64,000 nucleotides of DNA from contig NZ_VFIY01000018.1 in NCBI RefSeq assembly GCF_006385175.1, positions 248,001-312,000 on the forward strand, given 5' to 3'. The translations under genes were made by a program, and so were the position numbers. Positions 16,497 to 23,740 of this stretch are shown here, piece by piece. This stretch comes from Emcibacter nanhaiensis (GTDB taxonomy: Bacteria > Pseudomonadota > Alphaproteobacteria > Sphingomonadales > Emcibacteraceae). The notes beneath the pieces were generated by a model. The model saw nothing but the letters and a program-made list of their open reading frames with translations, was not told the origin of the DNA and did no database searches. Within the stretch, counting starts at the first letter, position 1; each line of letters begins with the position of its first letter.

Positions 16497-16945
16497 AAGG
16501 TTACCCCGCTTTTGTCCACAGCCTGACCTGGATCCTGATGCTCGGCCTGTTGATCAGCGGCCTGTTGATCCTGCCCGGCATGCTGGACCTGAAATTTGAA
16601 ATAGATGTGCCGTTCCGCCTGCGCGGGGAATGGACCCTGATTATGGCCGCCTCCCACGCCCTGTTCGCCTTCCTCGCCGTCGGCCTGGTCGGGGCGCTGC
16701 TGCCCGTGCACATCCGCCTGAATTTGCGCCGCCATATCAAGCGCCTCAGCGGCTTTACCCTGCTCGGGGCGACGTCGCTACTCATCCTTACCGCCCTCGG
16801 CATCTATTATTTCGGTGATCCGTATCTGAGCCACCTGTCCAGCCTGATCCATACTGTCGTCGGCCTGGTCATGGGACTGGTTTTCATCCTCCATGCCCTG
16901 AATATCGGCCTGAGCCGCCTCTCCTCCGGTCCCGAGGCACAATAA
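16493..16945 (+). CDS. Four-helix His-rich membrane protein (cytochrome b-like, DUF4405-like)
   Basis: Predicted inner-membrane protein of 150 residues with four helices (about residues 9-29, 48-70, 84-106 and 113-137). Histidines lie within or at helix ends (His9, His55, His73, His114, His120, His134), arranged as in small b-type cytochromes, so bis-His haem binding is plausible. The start is GTG overlapping the ApbE stop. In other bacteria, ApbE and FMN-binding genes pair with such membrane proteins that pass quinol electrons outward; this would be the membrane donor to the FMN-binding protein. Haem ligation is inferred, not shown. Confidence 0.65.
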   Translation: MKGYPAFVHSLTWILMLGLLISGLLILPGMLDLKFEIDVPFRLRGEWTLIMAASHALFAFLAVGLVGALLPVHIRLNLRRHIKRLSGFTLLGATSLLILTALGIYYFGDPYLSHLSSLIHTVVGLVMGLVFILHALNIGLSRLSSGPEAQ

Positions 16946-16962
16946 GCCCTTTGATCTTTCCC

Positions 16963-16992
16963 TTTACTTAGTAAAGTATTTTCTTTAATTAT
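16963..16992 (+). promoter_or_regulatory. promoter and operator site 3 of the SufR-like regulator gene
   Basis: TTTACT (16963-16968) and TAATTA (16986-16991) with a 17-base spacer. The operator core TAAAG-TATTTT-CTTTA (16972-16987) fills the spacer, and 16971-16992 is identical to 14028-14049. A second overlapping palindrome, CTTTAC-TTA-GTAAAG, lies at 16962-16976. The -10 ends 7 bases before the ATG, so the transcript may be leaderless. The arrangement predicts autorepression. Confidence 0.6.
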
Positions 16993-16998
16993 GTAGAC

Positions 16999-17658
16999 AT
17001 GAAAGACAAGGCCGTTAAAAGCAAAGAAAAAATCCTGAACCTTCTGAAGACGGAAGGTCCCCGGGAAGCGCCTGCCCTGGCGGAGCGTCTGGGAGTCACC
17101 GCCATGGCGGTGCGCCAGCACCTCTATGAGCTGGAAAAAGACGGCATTGTCGAGGCCCTGTGCTGCCCGCGCCCCAAGGGCCGTCCGGGCAAGGAATGGC
17201 ACCTGACCGAAAAGTCAAACGAACTGTTCCCGGACAGCCATGCGGAGTTTGCCGTCGGCCTGATCCATTCCGTCCGCGACGCCTTTGGCGAGGACGGCAT
17301 GGACAAGCTGCTTGACCTGCGGGCGGCGGAACAGGTTGCCAGCTACCGCGCTGAAATCGGCGAGCAGCGCGACCTGAAAAAACGGCTCGATAAACTGGCC
17401 GAGCTCAGGACCCGCGAAGGCTATATGGCGGATGTTCTGCCCGGTGATGAGCCGGACCAGTTTCTGCTGGTGGAAAATAACTGCCCCGTCTGCGAAGCGG
17501 CCCGGGAATGCAGCGGCATCTGCGCCAGGGAACTGCAGGTATTCGAGGAACTGATGGGCGACGATGTCGCCATATTCCGCACCGAACATATCACCAGGGG
17601 CGCGCGGCGCTGTGCCTATGTGGTGCGCCCTTATGACCCGAAAGCCGGGGCGCAATAA
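16999..17658 (+). CDS. SufR-like Cys-containing winged-helix transcriptional regulator
   Basis: DNA-binding regulator of 219 residues. Residues 8-70 form an ArsR/DeoR-type winged helix (AERLGVTAMAVRQHLYELEKDG). The C-terminal region carries Cys162, Cys165, Cys171, Cys175 and Cys205 in the pattern CPVC-x5-C-x3-C and RRCAYVV, as in SufR-type regulators that bind an iron-sulphur cluster or metal. No ribosome site is visible before the ATG. Its promoter has the same TAAAG-N6-CTTTA operator as the Rieske operon, making that operon and itself the likely targets. Ligand (Fe-S cluster, metal or redox signal) is inferred. It is convergent with the downstream SDR gene. Confidence 0.82.
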   Translation: MKDKAVKSKEKILNLLKTEGPREAPALAERLGVTAMAVRQHLYELEKDGIVEALCCPRPKGRPGKEWHLTEKSNELFPDSHAEFAVGLIHSVRDAFGEDGMDKLLDLRAAEQVASYRAEIGEQRDLKKRLDKLAELRTREGYMADVLPGDEPDQFLLVENNCPVCEAARECSGICARELQVFEELMGDDVAIFRTEHITRGARRCAYVVRPYDPKAGAQ

Positions 17659-17660
17659 AA

Positions 17661-18407
17661 TCAGACGTGCTGGCCGCCGTTGATATGGATTTCCGCGCCG
17701 GTCACATAATCTGACGCATCCGTACACAGATAATAGATGGTTTTCGCCACTTCCTCCGGCTTGCCGAGGCGGCGCAGGGGAATATCCTTGATCATTTCCT
17801 CGGTGCCCGGCGACAGGATCGAGGTATCGATTTCGCCCGGCGCAATGGCATTGACCCGCACGCCATGGGGGCCGAAATCGGCCGCCATTTCCCGGGTCAG
17901 GGCCGCCAGCGCCGCCTTGGAGGTGGCGTAGGCCGAGCCGGCAAAGGGATGAACCCGGCTGCCGGCGATGGAGGTGACGTTGACGATCGCTCCCTTGCCC
18001 AGCTTCAGCTCATCCAGCAATCCGCGCGCCAGCACCACCGGGGCAAAGAAGTTCACCTCAAAAACCTGTTTCCAGTCCTCTTCCGGCGTGTTCAGGGTAT
18101 TAAGCCGGTCACCGTCTTCCTGCTTGGGAGAAATGCCGGCATTGTTGACCAGGGCGTGCAGCGGTCCGCCGCCGAGGCGTTTTTTGACCTCCTCTACTCC
18201 CTTGGCGCGGTTCTCGGGATCACCGAGGTCAATCTGCACATGATCCTCCGGCCCGGCATCCCAGGGACAGTTTTCCGGGAAGCCATGACGGGACAGGGTG
18301 ATGACGCGCCAGCCGGCGCTGGAAAAACGTTTCACCGTGGCATGGCCGATCCCCCGGCTGGCCCCGGTCAGAACGATGGTGCGGCGTTCATTGGCAATAA
18401 TGCTCAT
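17661..18407 (-). CDS. SDR-family NAD(P)-dependent oxidoreductase
   Basis: Rossmann-fold dehydrogenase of 248 residues. It shows TGASRGIG (residues 14-21), an NNAG near residue 88, the catalytic YATSK and the C-terminal NGGQ. Substrate cannot be told. It is convergent with the regulator gene two bases away and shares the strand with the ArsC-like, FieF and pdxH genes upstream of it, so the four may be one transcription unit. Confidence 0.85.
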   Translation of the reverse strand: MSIIANERRTIVLTGASRGIGHATVKRFSSAGWRVITLSRHGFPENCPWDAGPEDHVQIDLGDPENRAKGVEEVKKRLGGGPLHALVNNAGISPKQEDGDRLNTLNTPEEDWKQVFEVNFFAPVVLARGLLDELKLGKGAIVNVTSIAGSRVHPFAGSAYATSKAALAALTREMAADFGPHGVRVNAIAPGEIDTSILSPGTEEMIKDIPLRRLGKPEEVAKTIYYLCTDASDYVTGAEIHINGGQHV

Positions 18408-18439
18408 CAGCAGTCCCTGTCGCTGTTACCCTGCCCGCT

Positions 18440-18796
18440 TCAGGCGGACAGAAGTGCCTCTAATTGTTCCTGGTCTTTTTTGGAAAAACCCAGCCGGCGC
18501 TCTGTTCCCAGGTCAAACAGCGGCCTTTTGATCATGGCCGGCTGCTCTATCATAAGCCGGATGGCCTGTTCCTCGTCAACTGAATTCTTTACCTCATCGG
18601 GCAGCTTGCGCCATGTGGTGCCGCGCCGGTTGAGCAGGTTCTCCCAGCCAAGCTCGGCGACGCGCTCGCGAAGCCAGGTTTCCTCGATGCCGTCCTTGCG
18701 ATAGTCATGGAACTGAAACTCCTGACCTTTTTCCTCCAGCCATTTCAGCGCCTTCTTGATGGTATCGCAGTTTTTAATGCCGTAGACGGTAATCAT
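18440..18796 (-). CDS. ArsC/Spx-family reductase-like protein (YffB type)
   Basis: Small thioredoxin-fold protein of 118 residues. It starts MITVYGIKNCDTIKKALKWL, with a single N-terminal Cys10 followed by DT, as in YffB/Spx-like ArsC relatives. The C-terminal IKRPLFDLG matches the conserved RP segment of ArsC. The YffB branch is thought to be glutathione-dependent rather than a true arsenate reductase, and no ars genes are nearby, so arsenate reduction is unproven. It lies between the SDR and the FieF genes. Confidence 0.85.
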   Translation of the reverse strand: MITVYGIKNCDTIKKALKWLEEKGQEFQFHDYRKDGIEETWLRERVAELGWENLLNRRGTTWRKLPDEVKNSVDEEQAIRLMIEQPAMIKRPLFDLGTERRLGFSKKDQEQLEALLSA

Positions 18797-18817
18797 ACCT
18801 TACTCCGTGAGTTGTTT

Positions 18818-19744
18818 TTATTCCGGAATCTCGAACTGGACATTTTCCTTGGCCACCACATCTTCCGGGTCCATATGGATGATCAGTTCCGCATCCGGGA
18901 AGGCTTTTTGCAGCTCGTGTTCCACTTCATGGGAGATCCGGTGTGCTTTGTGCAGTGAGATATCGCTTTCAAGCTCGAGATGAAGCTGGATAAAGCTGTC
19001 GAGTCCGGAACGGCGGGTTTTCATGTCATGCAGGCCCCGGACCTCGGGATGGCCGCGTACGATCTCGATAATCTTCTCGCGCTCGCTTTCTTCCATTTCC
19101 CGGTCCATCAGCATGTCAATACTGCCTTTGGCGATCAGATAGACATTGTAGAGCAGATAAATCCCGATCCCGAGGCCAAAGATCGGATCAAATATCTCCA
19201 GCCCCAGATAGCCGCCCAGCACCAGCGCTGCCAGCACCGCCAGGTTCAGCAGCAGGTCGCCAGCGTAATGCAGGCTGTCGGCGGATATGGCTACCGACGA
19301 GGTCTTGCGCACCACATATTTCTGGTAGCCCACCAGCCCCATGGTCAGCGCAATGGACAGGACAATGACGATTATACCGATGTCCGTCTGCTGGATCGGC
19401 TCGGGCGTGATCAGATGTTTGACGGCCTCCACCATCACCATGATCGCCGACAGGGTAATGACCATGGCCTGGATCAGGCCGGCGATGGCTTCCGCCTTGC
19501 CGTGCCCGAAACGATGTTCATTGTCAGCCGGGACGATGGCATAGCGCACCGCCATGAAATTCATGGCCGAGGCCAGCATGTCCATCACACTGTCCATCAG
19601 CGAGCCAAGCAGCGCCACCGAGCCGCTGATATACCAGGCCCAGCCCTTGATCAGGATCAGGGTAAAGGACACCAGCAGCGAGGCCACGGCAGCCCGGACC
19701 ATCAGCCAGGAGTTGTTTTTTCTGAGTTCACTTATATCCGTCAT
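18818..19744 (-). CDS. fieF: Cation diffusion facilitator FieF-like metal exporter
   Basis: Inner-membrane proton-coupled exporter of Zn(II)/Fe(II)/Cd(II). The 308-residue protein has six helices, the active-site Asp pair in LMDSVMDMLAS (Asp51, Asp55), the partner HYAGD in a later helix, and the HRFGHGKAEAIAG block. The cytoplasmic C-terminal domain contains RRSGLDSFIQLHLELE. All match YiiP/FieF. Neighbouring genes are an ArsC-like protein and pdxH. Confidence 0.9.
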   Translation of the reverse strand: MTDISELRKNNSWLMVRAAVASLLVSFTLILIKGWAWYISGSVALLGSLMDSVMDMLASAMNFMAVRYAIVPADNEHRFGHGKAEAIAGLIQAMVITLSAIMVMVEAVKHLITPEPIQQTDIGIIVIVLSIALTMGLVGYQKYVVRKTSSVAISADSLHYAGDLLLNLAVLAALVLGGYLGLEIFDPIFGLGIGIYLLYNVYLIAKGSIDMLMDREMEESEREKIIEIVRGHPEVRGLHDMKTRRSGLDSFIQLHLELESDISLHKAHRISHEVEHELQKAFPDAELIIHMDPEDVVAKENVQFEIPE

Positions 19745-19755
19745 CTGCCGGGCCT

Positions 19756-20331
19756 CTAGGGGTACAGTTTTTCCACGACCCAGTCCCCCGCGCCTTCGCG
19801 GCGGTAACGGGTGCGGTCATGCAGGCGGAATTTGCGCTCCTCCCAGAACTCGATGGCCTCGGGACAGAGCCGGAAACCGGTCCAGTAGGGCGGGCGCGGA
19901 ATATGACCGACGGCATATTTGGCGGCATATTTGGCAATCGCCGCCTCAAACTCAAACCGCCCTTCCATCGGACGACTCTGTTTCGAGGCCCAGGCGCCGA
20001 TCCGGCTGTCCCGGGCGCGGCTGTCATAGTAAGCGTCGGCTTCCTCGTCGCTGACCTGCTGCAACGGCCCTTCGATCCGGACCTGGCGGGTGAGCGATTT
20101 CCAGTGGAAACAAAGCGCGGCGCGCATATTGCCAAGGATCTCCTGTCCCTTGCGGCTTTCCATATTGGTATAGAATGTAAAGCCGTCCGGCCCGTGCCCC
20201 TTGAGCAGCACCATGCGGACGGACGGGTAACCCCGGCTGTCAGACGTGGCCAGCGCCACGGCGTCGGCAAGATCCTCGCTGTCATTGGCCTTGGCATACC
20301 AGTCGGAAAATTTTTCAAAAGGATCCTGCAT
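19756..20331 (-). CDS. pdxH: Pyridoxamine 5'-phosphate oxidase PdxH
   Basis: FMN enzyme that oxidises pyridoxine/pyridoxamine 5'-phosphate to PLP. The 191-residue protein begins MQDPFEKFSDWYAKANDSED, has SDSRGYPSVRMVLLKGHGPDGFTFYTN (FMN and substrate site), AALCFHWKSLTRQVRIEG and the C-terminal RDRTRY-like segment (LHDRTRYRR). Complete relative to family length. Divergent from the glycine-zipper lipoprotein gene; the minus-strand promoter is at 20364-20390. The nearby dnaJ, fabI and aroC genes repeat an order seen in other Alphaproteobacteria. Confidence 0.96.
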   Translation of the reverse strand: MQDPFEKFSDWYAKANDSEDLADAVALATSDSRGYPSVRMVLLKGHGPDGFTFYTNMESRKGQEILGNMRAALCFHWKSLTRQVRIEGPLQQVSDEEADAYYDSRARDSRIGAWASKQSRPMEGRFEFEAAIAKYAAKYAVGHIPRPPYWTGFRLCPEAIEFWEERKFRLHDRTRYRREGAGDWVVEKLYP

Positions 20332-20363
20332 TTTATACTCGCCTTAAATTCGCCAAACTGCTT

Positions 20364-20390
20364 ATTATATTCAGGTTAGGTTCAGGTCAA
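20364..20390 (-). promoter_or_regulatory. predicted pdxH promoter
   Basis: On the minus strand TTGACC (20390-20385) and TATAAT (20369-20364) are spaced 15 bases. A one-base-longer register is also possible. Confidence 0.5.
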
Positions 20391-20417
20391 TGTCCTGTAT
20401 AATGTAGTGGCAGGTTT

Positions 20418-20446
20418 TTGACAACGCCGTGACGCTTGATTATTTA
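20418..20446 (+). promoter_or_regulatory. predicted promoter of the glycine-zipper lipoprotein gene
   Basis: TTGACA (20418-20423), a 17-base spacer and TATTTA (20441-20446): a near-consensus housekeeping promoter 20 bases before the ATG. Confidence 0.65.
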
Positions 20447-20465
20447 ATGTATAAAGAGGTTTAGC

Positions 20466-20942
20466 ATGCAACTGACCAAAGGCATTATGACCACCCTTGT
20501 TGCCGCCGGGCTCGTATTCTCCACAGCCGGCTGTGAAAGCAAACAGGAAAGCGGCACTGTCATCGGCGCCGTGGTGGGCGGTCTGCTGGGCCATTCCGTC
20601 GGCGGAAGCGGCGGCGGCAAAGCCTTTGCCATTGCAGTGGGCGCCGTGGCCGGCGCCGTTGTCGGCAGCTCCATCGGCAAAAGCCTGGATGAGGCTGACC
20701 GCGTGAAAATGCAGCAATCCGCCCAGTATGCCCTGGAAAGCGGCGTTTCCGGCGAAACTGTCACCTGGCACAATCCGGACAGCGGCAACTATGGCTCCGT
20801 TACCCCGCAGCCGGCTTATGAACCCGAGCCGGAACAATATTGCCGCGAATATCAGCAGACCATCACCGTCGGCGGTAAAACCGAAACCGCCTATGGCACG
20901 GCCTGCCGTCAGCCAGATGGGACTTGGAAAATCACCAATTGA
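20466..20942 (+). CDS. Glycine-zipper 2TM lipoprotein (17 kDa surface antigen-like)
   Basis: Predicted outer-membrane-associated lipoprotein of 158 residues. A lipobox (FSTAGC) puts the mature Cys near residue 23. Then two Gly-rich helices (GTVIGAVVGGLLGHSVGG and AIAVGAVAGAVVGSSIG) form the glycine-zipper 2TM motif, as in rickettsial 17 kDa antigen and PagP-like envelope proteins. The C-terminal part, with YCREYQQTITVGGK and ACRQPDGTWKI, matches the extra domain of the RT0821/Lpp0805 surface-protein group. Probably involved in envelope integrity. It ends 5 bases before the inverted repeat upstream of the dnaJ-type gene. Confidence 0.85.
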   Translation: MQLTKGIMTTLVAAGLVFSTAGCESKQESGTVIGAVVGGLLGHSVGGSGGGKAFAIAVGAVAGAVVGSSIGKSLDEADRVKMQQSAQYALESGVSGETVTWHNPDSGNYGSVTPQPAYEPEPEQYCREYQQTITVGGKTETAYGTACRQPDGTWKITN

Positions 20943-20946
20943 TCAC

Positions 20947-20989
20947 TAAATTAATGTCATAGTTGGATTTTAACGAGGACATTAATTTA
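20947..20989 (+). promoter_or_regulatory. 12-bp perfect inverted repeat before the DnaJ-type gene (possible RNA thermometer)
   Basis: TAAATTAATGTC (20947-20958) and GACATTAATTTA (20978-20989) pair perfectly across a 19-base loop; the ATG follows two bases after the hairpin. The ribosome site GAGGA (20975-20979) sits at the loop/stem junction, its last two bases paired. An AU-rich stem that covers part of a ribosome site before a chaperone gene would fit a heat-melted thermometer. A DNA operator is an alternative. Confidence 0.45.
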
Positions 20990-20991
20990 AC

Positions 20992-21888
20992 ATGAGAGAT
21001 CCCTATACCGTACTGGGCCTCAGCAAAGGCGCCAGTGAGGCTGATATCAAAAAGGCCTACCGCAAACTTGCCAAAGAACTGCACCCGGATGCCAATGCCG
21101 GGGATGAAAAAATTGCGGAAAAATTCAAGGAAGTCTCTGCCGCCTATGCCCTGTTGAGCAACAAGGACATGCGGGCCCGTTATGATCGCGGCGAAATTAA
21201 TGCTGACGGTTCGGAAAAAGGCTTCGCCGGCGCGGGAGCGGGTCACGGCCGCGCAGGCGGTGGATTCAGCCCGTTTGGCGACGGCTTTGACCCGGAAGAA
21301 ATATTTGCCAGCTTCTTCGGCCGCGGCGGCCCGGGGGCGCGTACCCGGGTACAGAAGGGCGCCGACAAGCTCTATAAGGTCAATATCGACTTCCTGGATG
21401 CGGTCAAGGGCGGCAAACAGCAGCTGACCCTGGATACCGGCAAAACCCTCAATGTCTCCATCCCCGCCAATGTGCGCGAGGGACAGCAGATCCGCCTCAA
21501 GGGCCAGGGCGGCCAAGGAATCGGCGGCGCGCCGGCCGGCGATGCGCTGGTGGAAATCCACATCCGGCCCCATCCCTATTTCACCCAGGAAGGTAACGAT
21601 ATCCATCTGGAGCTGCCCATCACCCTGCCCGAAGCGGTGCTCGGCGGCAAGGTTACGGTACCGACCATTGACGGCAATGTCTCCCTGCCGATCCCCAAGG
21701 GCGCCAGCTCCGGCAAGAAACTGCGCCTCAAAGGAAAGGGCGCCAAGGATGCAAAATCGGGCGCCAGCGGCGATCAATATGTGAAACTGATGATCACGCT
21801 GCCGGAAAATCCGGATGAGGACCTGGAAAAAGCCATTGAAAAATGGTCCAAAGGCAAGGATTATGACGTGAGAGGAAAACTCAAGTAA
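20992..21888 (+). CDS. DnaJ-type co-chaperone (CbpA-like, type II J protein)
   Basis: Stimulates Hsp70/DnaK ATPase and holds substrate proteins. The 298-residue protein has a J domain at residues 1-70 with HPD at 31-33, then a Gly/Phe-rich stretch (HGRAGGGFSPFGDG), then the two C-terminal beta domains of DnaJ proteins (KVNIDFLDAVKGGKQQLTL and later DIHLELPITLPEAVLGGKV). It has no Cys-rich zinc domain, so it resembles CbpA, not classical DnaJ. The ATG lies directly after a 43-base hairpin. YihY follows after 30 bases. Confidence 0.9.
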   Translation: MRDPYTVLGLSKGASEADIKKAYRKLAKELHPDANAGDEKIAEKFKEVSAAYALLSNKDMRARYDRGEINADGSEKGFAGAGAGHGRAGGGFSPFGDGFDPEEIFASFFGRGGPGARTRVQKGADKLYKVNIDFLDAVKGGKQQLTLDTGKTLNVSIPANVREGQQIRLKGQGGQGIGGAPAGDALVEIHIRPHPYFTQEGNDIHLELPITLPEAVLGGKVTVPTIDGNVSLPIPKGASSGKKLRLKGKGAKDAKSGASGDQYVKLMITLPENPDEDLEKAIEKWSKGKDYDVRGKLK

Positions 21889-21918
21889 TCCACTTGTCGG
21901 GAAACGCCGGGCCGGACC

Positions 21919-22821
21919 ATGATCGATAAAGTCAAAACAGTTCTCATGCCGCTCAAGCCGGCCTATGACCGCATCAGCTTCCTCGTGGAAGCGGTGGCCC
22001 GGTTCAACCAGCATGACGGCATGGTGATGGCCGGCTACCTCGCGTTCCTGACCCTGCTGGCCCTGTTCCCCTTCATCATTTTCCTGGTCTCGCTCGCCGG
22101 CATGTTCGGCCAGAGCGACGCCGGCACCGGTGCCCTGGAGCTCATGTACGAGCATATGCCCGAGGATGTGGTCAGGGTCCTGAAAAACCCCATTGAGAAA
22201 ATGGTCTCCACCAGCAGCGGCGGCATCATGACCTTCAGTATCGTGGGTGCCGTCTGGGTCTGCTCGTCCGCCATTGATGCGGCCCGGCTCGCCATCGTCC
22301 GCGCCTTTGACCGGGTGTCGCGCCGCGCCTATCTGCGGCGCCGGGCCGAGGGCCTTGTTCTGGTAATCCTGTCCGCCAGCAGCATCATCGTCGGCATGTC
22401 CGTGCTGGTGCTGGGGCCGGTGGCCTGGAATATCCTGATCAGCTATATCCCGGTGGAGGCCGACTGGAAACTGGCCTGGAACGCGGTGCGTTTCTCGCTG
22501 AGTTTCGGACTGGTGTTCGGCGCCCTGTGCCTCAGTTACTATATCCTGCGCCCCAGGTTCCTGAAAATTTCCGCCCCGATCGCCCCCGGCGCCCTTGTTG
22601 CCCTGTTGCTGTGGATGGGGATCGGCAGTTCATTTTCCCTTTACCTGAAACATTTTACCAAGTATGACGTGACCTACGGCAGCCTTGCCGGGGCAATTAT
22701 CGCCCTGATGTTTTTCTATTTCATCAGCGCCGCCTTCATCCTTGGTGCAGAGATCAATTCCACGCTCTATCTTCGCCAGGTTAAAAAACTGGAAGAGGCC
22801 CTTGAAGAGGAAAGCGACTGA
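21919..22821 (+). CDS. YihY/BrkB family membrane protein
   Basis: Inner-membrane protein of 300 residues with about six helices and the conserved DGMVMAGYLAFLTLLALFPF block near residue 35 that marks the YihY/UPF0761 family. Earlier annotated as RNase BN by mistake and as BrkB in Bordetella; its true role is not settled. The C-terminal helices end FFYFISAAFILGAEINSTL, another family signature. It lies between the DnaJ-type gene and fabI on the same strand. Confidence 0.88.
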   Translation: MIDKVKTVLMPLKPAYDRISFLVEAVARFNQHDGMVMAGYLAFLTLLALFPFIIFLVSLAGMFGQSDAGTGALELMYEHMPEDVVRVLKNPIEKMVSTSSGGIMTFSIVGAVWVCSSAIDAARLAIVRAFDRVSRRAYLRRRAEGLVLVILSASSIIVGMSVLVLGPVAWNILISYIPVEADWKLAWNAVRFSLSFGLVFGALCLSYYILRPRFLKISAPIAPGALVALLLWMGIGSSFSLYLKHFTKYDVTYGSLAGAIIALMFFYFISAAFILGAEINSTLYLRQVKKLEEALEEESD

Positions 22822-22902
22822 GCGGGCGACGGCAAAGCCGATTGCAAATAGTTGCCTGACGTGTAGGATGGCAAAAAGTCGGAAATATATTGAGGATGTA
22901 TC

Positions 22903-23721
22903 ATGACTGAATTCAAAGGTCTTCTTTCTGGGAAAAAAGGTTTGATCATGGGTGTGGCCAACAACCGGTCCATCGCCTGGGGCATCGCCGCCAAAGCCGC
23001 AGAACAGGGTGCAGAACTGGCCTTCACCTACCAGGGAGAAGCCCTGGAAAAACGGGTGCGCCCGCTGGCCGAGAGCGTCGACTCCGATGTTATCCTGCCC
23101 TGCGACGTCACCGATGAATCCTCCATGGATGAAGTATTCAAGACCCTTGAAGCAAAATGGGGCAAGCTGGACTTTGTCGTCCATGCCATCGCCTATTCCG
23201 ACAAGGAAGAGCTGACCGGCCGTTATGTGGACACCAGCCGGGAGAATTTCACCCGCAGCCTCGATATTTCCTGTTACAGCTTCACCGCCATCGCCCAGCG
23301 CGCCGAGAAACTGATGAGCGACGGCGGCAGTATGGTGACGCTGAGTTATTACGGCGCGGAAAAAGTCCTGCCCCATTACAACGTCATGGGCGTCGCCAAG
23401 GCGGCGCTGGAAGCTTCCGTGCGCTACATGGCCCGCGACCTCGGTCCGAAAAACATCCGGGTCAACAGCATTTCCGCCGGCCCGATCAAGACCCTGGCCG
23501 CCTCCGGGATCGGCGATTTCCGCTTTATCCTGAAATGGAACGAATATAACAGCCCCATGGGCCGCAACGTCACCATCGAGGAAGTGGGCAACGCCGGGCT
23601 CTATCTGCTCAGCGATCTGTCCAGCGGCGTGACCGGCGAAAACCACCATGTGGACAGCGGCTATCACATCATGGGCATGAAGCGTGAAGATGCCCCGGCC
23701 CTCACCCTCGACAAGAGCTGA
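22903..23721 (+). CDS. fabI: Enoyl-[acyl-carrier-protein] reductase FabI
   Basis: NADH-dependent reduction of enoyl-ACP, the last step of each fatty-acid elongation cycle; target of triclosan. The 272-residue protein starts with the FabI cofactor loop LIMGVANNRSIAWGIA and has the catalytic YNVMGVAKAALEASV region, with Tyr and Lys separated by six residues. Ribosome site GAGGAT precedes the ATG. aroC follows 20 bases after its stop, an order found in other Alphaproteobacteria. Confidence 0.96.
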   Translation: MTEFKGLLSGKKGLIMGVANNRSIAWGIAAKAAEQGAELAFTYQGEALEKRVRPLAESVDSDVILPCDVTDESSMDEVFKTLEAKWGKLDFVVHAIAYSDKEELTGRYVDTSRENFTRSLDISCYSFTAIAQRAEKLMSDGGSMVTLSYYGAEKVLPHYNVMGVAKAALEASVRYMARDLGPKNIRVNSISAGPIKTLAASGIGDFRFILKWNEYNSPMGRNVTIEEVGNAGLYLLSDLSSGVTGENHHVDSGYHIMGMKREDAPALTLDKS

Positions 23722-23740
23722 GGCCATTTAAGGAAGACAG

